The notes beneath the pieces were generated by a model, which saw nothing but the letters and a program-made list of their open reading frames with translations, made no database searches and had not been told where the DNA came from. The translations under genes and the position numbers were made by a program. Below, in pieces: positions 5,314-7,168 of a DNA stretch of 7,168 nt (position 1 is its first letter; every line of letters begins with the position of its first letter). Origin of the DNA: JAIPFM01 sp964494325 (GTDB lineage: Bacteria; Planctomycetota; Phycisphaerae; Sedimentisphaerales; Anaerobacaceae); the NCBI GenBank assembly GCA_964494325.1, contig CAZBTJ010000211.1:1-7168 (forward strand), read 5' to 3'.

Positions 5314-6093
5314 TCTGAGATATTTCATTTCGAAGTTCCTTGTCAAGTTGTCCCAAGATCTTCTTGTATTTGTTCATCTTTTCTTCCACGTGACGAATGG
5401 AGCGACTGACACTTGATGAACTTGTATACCCCAATGCCCTTGCAACCTCTGTACAACGATAACCAAACCAACTTCGGCTTACAAAAGCAGCAACGGCGCG
5501 TCCACCACCATCACTACGATGACCTTGACGCCACTGCTTTGAATCGGACTCAGTCTTTCTTGCAACCAAGTCCACGATAGTTTCCAAAGCTGGACGTGCA
5601 CGCAGTCTATCAAGTTCCCGGATTGCCGGATCTTTACCACGCTGATTAATCATGGAACGTATTCTATCCACAAAGGCCTGTGAGCCTAAAACCAAGCCCT
5701 CTATAGCATACTCAAATGGACACACCCCAGACTTTTCTATATTTGCTTCAACATACCGTTTGTACCGACGTCTTCTTTCAGTTAGTTTCCCTGGACCAAA
5801 ATCCAAGAGTACCCGATCATACGTAATCCAGTCCAATGCTTTAACGGCGCGTACATAGCCAGGATAGCTGCTCCAGGGATACTCCAGAGCTTTGGGTACC
5901 ATTTTTGCGCGTACGGGATTAAGATGGATATACCGACTAATAACCTGAAAGTACCCTTGTTCATCAATCACATGAGCCTTAAACCGCCCTTGGAACAGGT
6001 GGCCTGACCGTCGCCAACGACGGTTAAAATAACTGGTGTAGCTGCCATTGAGGTACTGCATGCCTACCGAGAGATTCGGTTCTGGGGTTTCGA
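5303..6093 (-). pseudogene. Truncated IS200-like/RAYT transposase (copy A)
   Basis: It is identical in its deduced sequence to residues 66-327 of the intact transposase to its right. The break falls right after the codon for Val65, so the HUH motif (His60-Glu61-His62) and the whole N-terminal sheet are missing. The catalytic Tyr region (RYIHLNPVRA) is kept but cannot act without HUH. An in-frame ATG (old Met76) could start a 252-residue product, but there is no evidence that it is expressed. A stop codon (TGA) lies just upstream in the same frame. The complete identity to the intact copy means that the event was very recent, or that the duplication is an assembly artefact. Confidence 0.9.
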
Positions 6094-6908
6094 GGGAGTT
6101 TTGGGGTCAGAGCTTGATTAGTGATTAGTCTGAGATATTTCATTTCGAAGTTCCTTGTCAAGTTGTCCCAAGATCTTCTTGTATTTGTTCATCTTTTCTT
6201 CCACGTGACGAATGGAGCGACTGACACTTGATGAACTTGTATACCCCAATGCCCTTGCAACCTCTGTACAACGATAACCAAACCAACTTCGGCTTACAAA
6301 AGCAGCAACGGCGCGTCCACCACCATCACTACGATGACCTTGACGCCACTGCTTTGAATCGGACTCAGTCTTTCTTGCAACCAAGTCCACGATAGTTTCC
6401 AAAGCTGGACGTGCACGCAGTCTATCAAGTTCCCGGATTGCCGGATCTTTACCACGCTGATTAATCATGGAACGTATTCTATCCACAAAGGCCTGTGAGC
6501 CTAAAACCAAGCCCTCTATAGCATACTCAAATGGACACACCCCAGACTTTTCTATATTTGCTTCAACATACCGTTTGTACCGACGTCTTCTTTCAGTTAG
6601 TTTCCCTGGACCAAAATCCAAGAGTACCCGATCATACGTAATCCAGTCCAATGCTTTAACGGCGCGTACATAGCCAGGATAGCTGCTCCAGGGATACTCC
6701 AGAGCTTTGGGTACCATTTTTGCGCGTACGGGATTAAGATGGATATACCGACTAATAACCTGAAAGTACCCTTGTTCATCAATCACATGAGCCTTAAACC
6801 GCCCTTGGAACAGGTGGCCTGACCGTCGCCAACGACGGTTAAAATAACTGGTGTAGCTGCCATTGAGGTACTGCATGCCTACCGAGAGATTCGGTTCTGG
6901 GGTTTCGA
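6094..6908 (-). repeat. 815-bp tandem direct repeat, copy B
   Basis: This is the second exact copy of the 5279-6093 unit. It forms the left part of the intact element: after 6908 the sequence runs on through the transposase start to the right inverted repeat, whereas copy A breaks off there. Confidence 0.92.
6099..6128 (-). repeat. Terminal inverted repeat, left end of copy B
   Basis: This 30-bp repeat is identical to 5284-5313 and inverted relative to 7119-7148. The stop codon of the intact transposase is at 6118-6120, inside the repeat. Confidence 0.9.
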
Positions 6909-7101
6909 CAAACAAATGTTCATGATTAGTCATCTGGACGAAAGCATGTAGATGCCATCCATATGTTTCAATAGCACGACGAAGCCAATCTAAGCGTTTT
7001 GCTCTATCCATGTCATCTGTCACAATTGGCCGTCGTTCGTTCCCCCGAGAGATGACGTGGTATAAAGCGCCTGGATATTCTATGCGTAATGGTCGGGCCA
7101 T
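6118..7101 (-). CDS. REP-associated tyrosine transposase-like protein (Y1, HUH family)
   Basis: This is a 327-residue, apparently complete single-strand DNA transposase of the IS200-like/TnpA-REP group. The N-terminus MARPLRIEYPGALYHVISRG is characteristic. The metal-binding HUH motif is His60-Glu61-His62 (MTNHEHLFVETP). FNRRWRRSGHLFQGRFKA (87-104) is a family hallmark, and RYIHLNPVRA (118-127) contains the likely nucleophile Tyr119. Residues 250-305 (WFGYRCTEVARALGYTSSSS) look like a DnaA-C-type helix-turn-helix, a common extension in the longer members. The start is ATG at 7101. A GAGGT box (7113-7117) lies 11 nt upstream, a little far. It is flanked by 30-bp inverted repeats, the left one overlapping its stop. 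It should nick and rejoin single-stranded element ends. Unlike classic RAYTs, no dispersed REP palindromes are visible here. Confidence 0.9.
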   Translation of the reverse strand: MARPLRIEYPGALYHVISRGNERRPIVTDDMDRAKRLDWLRRAIETYGWHLHAFVQMTNHEHLFVETPEPNLSVGMQYLNGSYTSYFNRRWRRSGHLFQGRFKAHVIDEQGYFQVISRYIHLNPVRAKMVPKALEYPWSSYPGYVRAVKALDWITYDRVLLDFGPGKLTERRRRYKRYVEANIEKSGVCPFEYAIEGLVLGSQAFVDRIRSMINQRGKDPAIRELDRLRARPALETIVDLVARKTESDSKQWRQGHRSDGGGRAVAAFVSRSWFGYRCTEVARALGYTSSSSVSRSIRHVEEKMNKYKKILGQLDKELRNEISQTNH

Positions 7102-7118
7102 GGTGCAATACTACCTCA

Positions 7119-7148
7119 CTAATCACTAATCAAGCTCTGACCCCAAAA
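7119..7148 (+). repeat. Terminal inverted repeat, right end
   Basis: This is the 30-bp perfect reverse complement of 6099-6128 and 5284-5313. It lies 17 bp upstream of the transposase start. It contains the short direct repeat ACTAATCACTAATC, so it may also overlap the gene's promoter region. Confidence 0.9.
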
Positions 7149-7164
7149 ATTCCCCCAAAAATTC
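7141..7164 (+). repeat. 12-bp tandem repeat at the right end of the element
   Basis: CCCCAAAAATTC occurs twice head to tail (7141-7152 and 7153-7164). The second copy may belong to the flank or be a remnant of an earlier end. Confidence 0.75.
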
Positions 7165-7168
7165 CCAC

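Larger units (their letters stand above)
5279..6093 (-). repeat. 815-bp tandem direct repeat, copy A
   Basis: This copy is followed immediately by an apparently identical copy B at 6094-6908. It starts with GGGAGTTTTGGGG at the element's left end and stops inside the transposase gene at TTTCGA. Flanking bases differ on both sides (5278 against 6093, and 6094 against 6909), so the unit is exactly 815 bp with no junction microhomology that I can see. Confidence 0.92.
6094..7164 (-). mobile_element. Complete IS200-like/RAYT-type element
   Basis: One transposase gene fills the element between perfect 30-bp inverted repeats (6099-6128 and 7119-7148). Past the repeats the two ends stay similar (GGGAGTTTTGGGG on the left, GGGGGAATTTTTGGGG as the reverse complement on the right). 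The right end carries a 12-bp unit CCCCAAAAATTC twice (7141-7152 and 7153-7164). I cannot fix the exact outer boundary or see a target duplication. Confidence 0.72.

Noticed and set aside
5110..5346. 78-residue minus-strand open frame across the transposon junction
   Set aside because: It is out of frame with the IS91-like transposase and has a low-complexity Ser/Arg composition. It is a shadow frame.
5652..5858. 68-residue plus-strand open frame, repeated at 6467-6673
   Set aside because: It is antisense to the transposase and is duplicated only because the 815-bp unit is duplicated.

Overview
The first 4.5 kb is a piece of an integron gene-cassette array, and the last 2.7 kb is insertion-sequence debris. 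The array call rests on recombination sites read directly in the DNA. Between successive plus-strand genes lie 59-72 bp imperfect palindromes with the R''-L''-L'-R' layout of attC sites. In each case the R'' box at the end of a cassette is the reverse complement of the first bases of that same cassette: 8 bp for cassette 1, 7 bp for cassette 2, 8-9 bp for the SEFIR/zinc-ribbon unit, 8 bp for the FRG cassette and 10 bp for the TIR cassette. No integrase or attI is in the window. The half attC at the left edge shows that the array continues upstream.

Layout: half attC (1-56); cassette 1, an all-helical protein with a HEPN-like R-x4-H motif (91-672); cassette 2, a two-helix membrane protein with its own promoter (815-1108); a SEFIR-domain protein (1192-2130); a collapsed 25-bp attC remnant (2122-2146); a tandem zinc-knuckle mini-protein (2270-2476); an FRG-domain protein (2621-3442); an N-terminal-domain plus TIR protein (3566-4387); the last attC (4403-4461). 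After it come an IS91-like transposase C-terminal fragment on the minus strand with its downstream tail (4456-5278), a truncated IS200-like/RAYT transposase copy (5279-6093), and an intact copy of the same element (6094 to about 7164). The last two share an exact 815-bp tandem duplication.

The cassette cargo is strikingly defence-like: HEPN-like, SEFIR, FRG and TIR proteins in four of the five cassette units. SEFIR and TIR proteins are families known or suspected to kill or arrest infected cells, often by NAD+ depletion. I read the array as a carrier of single-gene anti-phage (abortive-infection type) functions, each unit exchangeable by the integrase. The genes probably act independently rather than as one operon-encoded complex, although the SEFIR and zinc-knuckle genes appear locked together in one cassette. 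That functional reading is inference.

The host is probably a Gram-negative bacterium, most likely proteobacterial, because attC arrays, IS91-like elements and RAYT-type transposases are commonest there. No gene in the window allows a finer placement.
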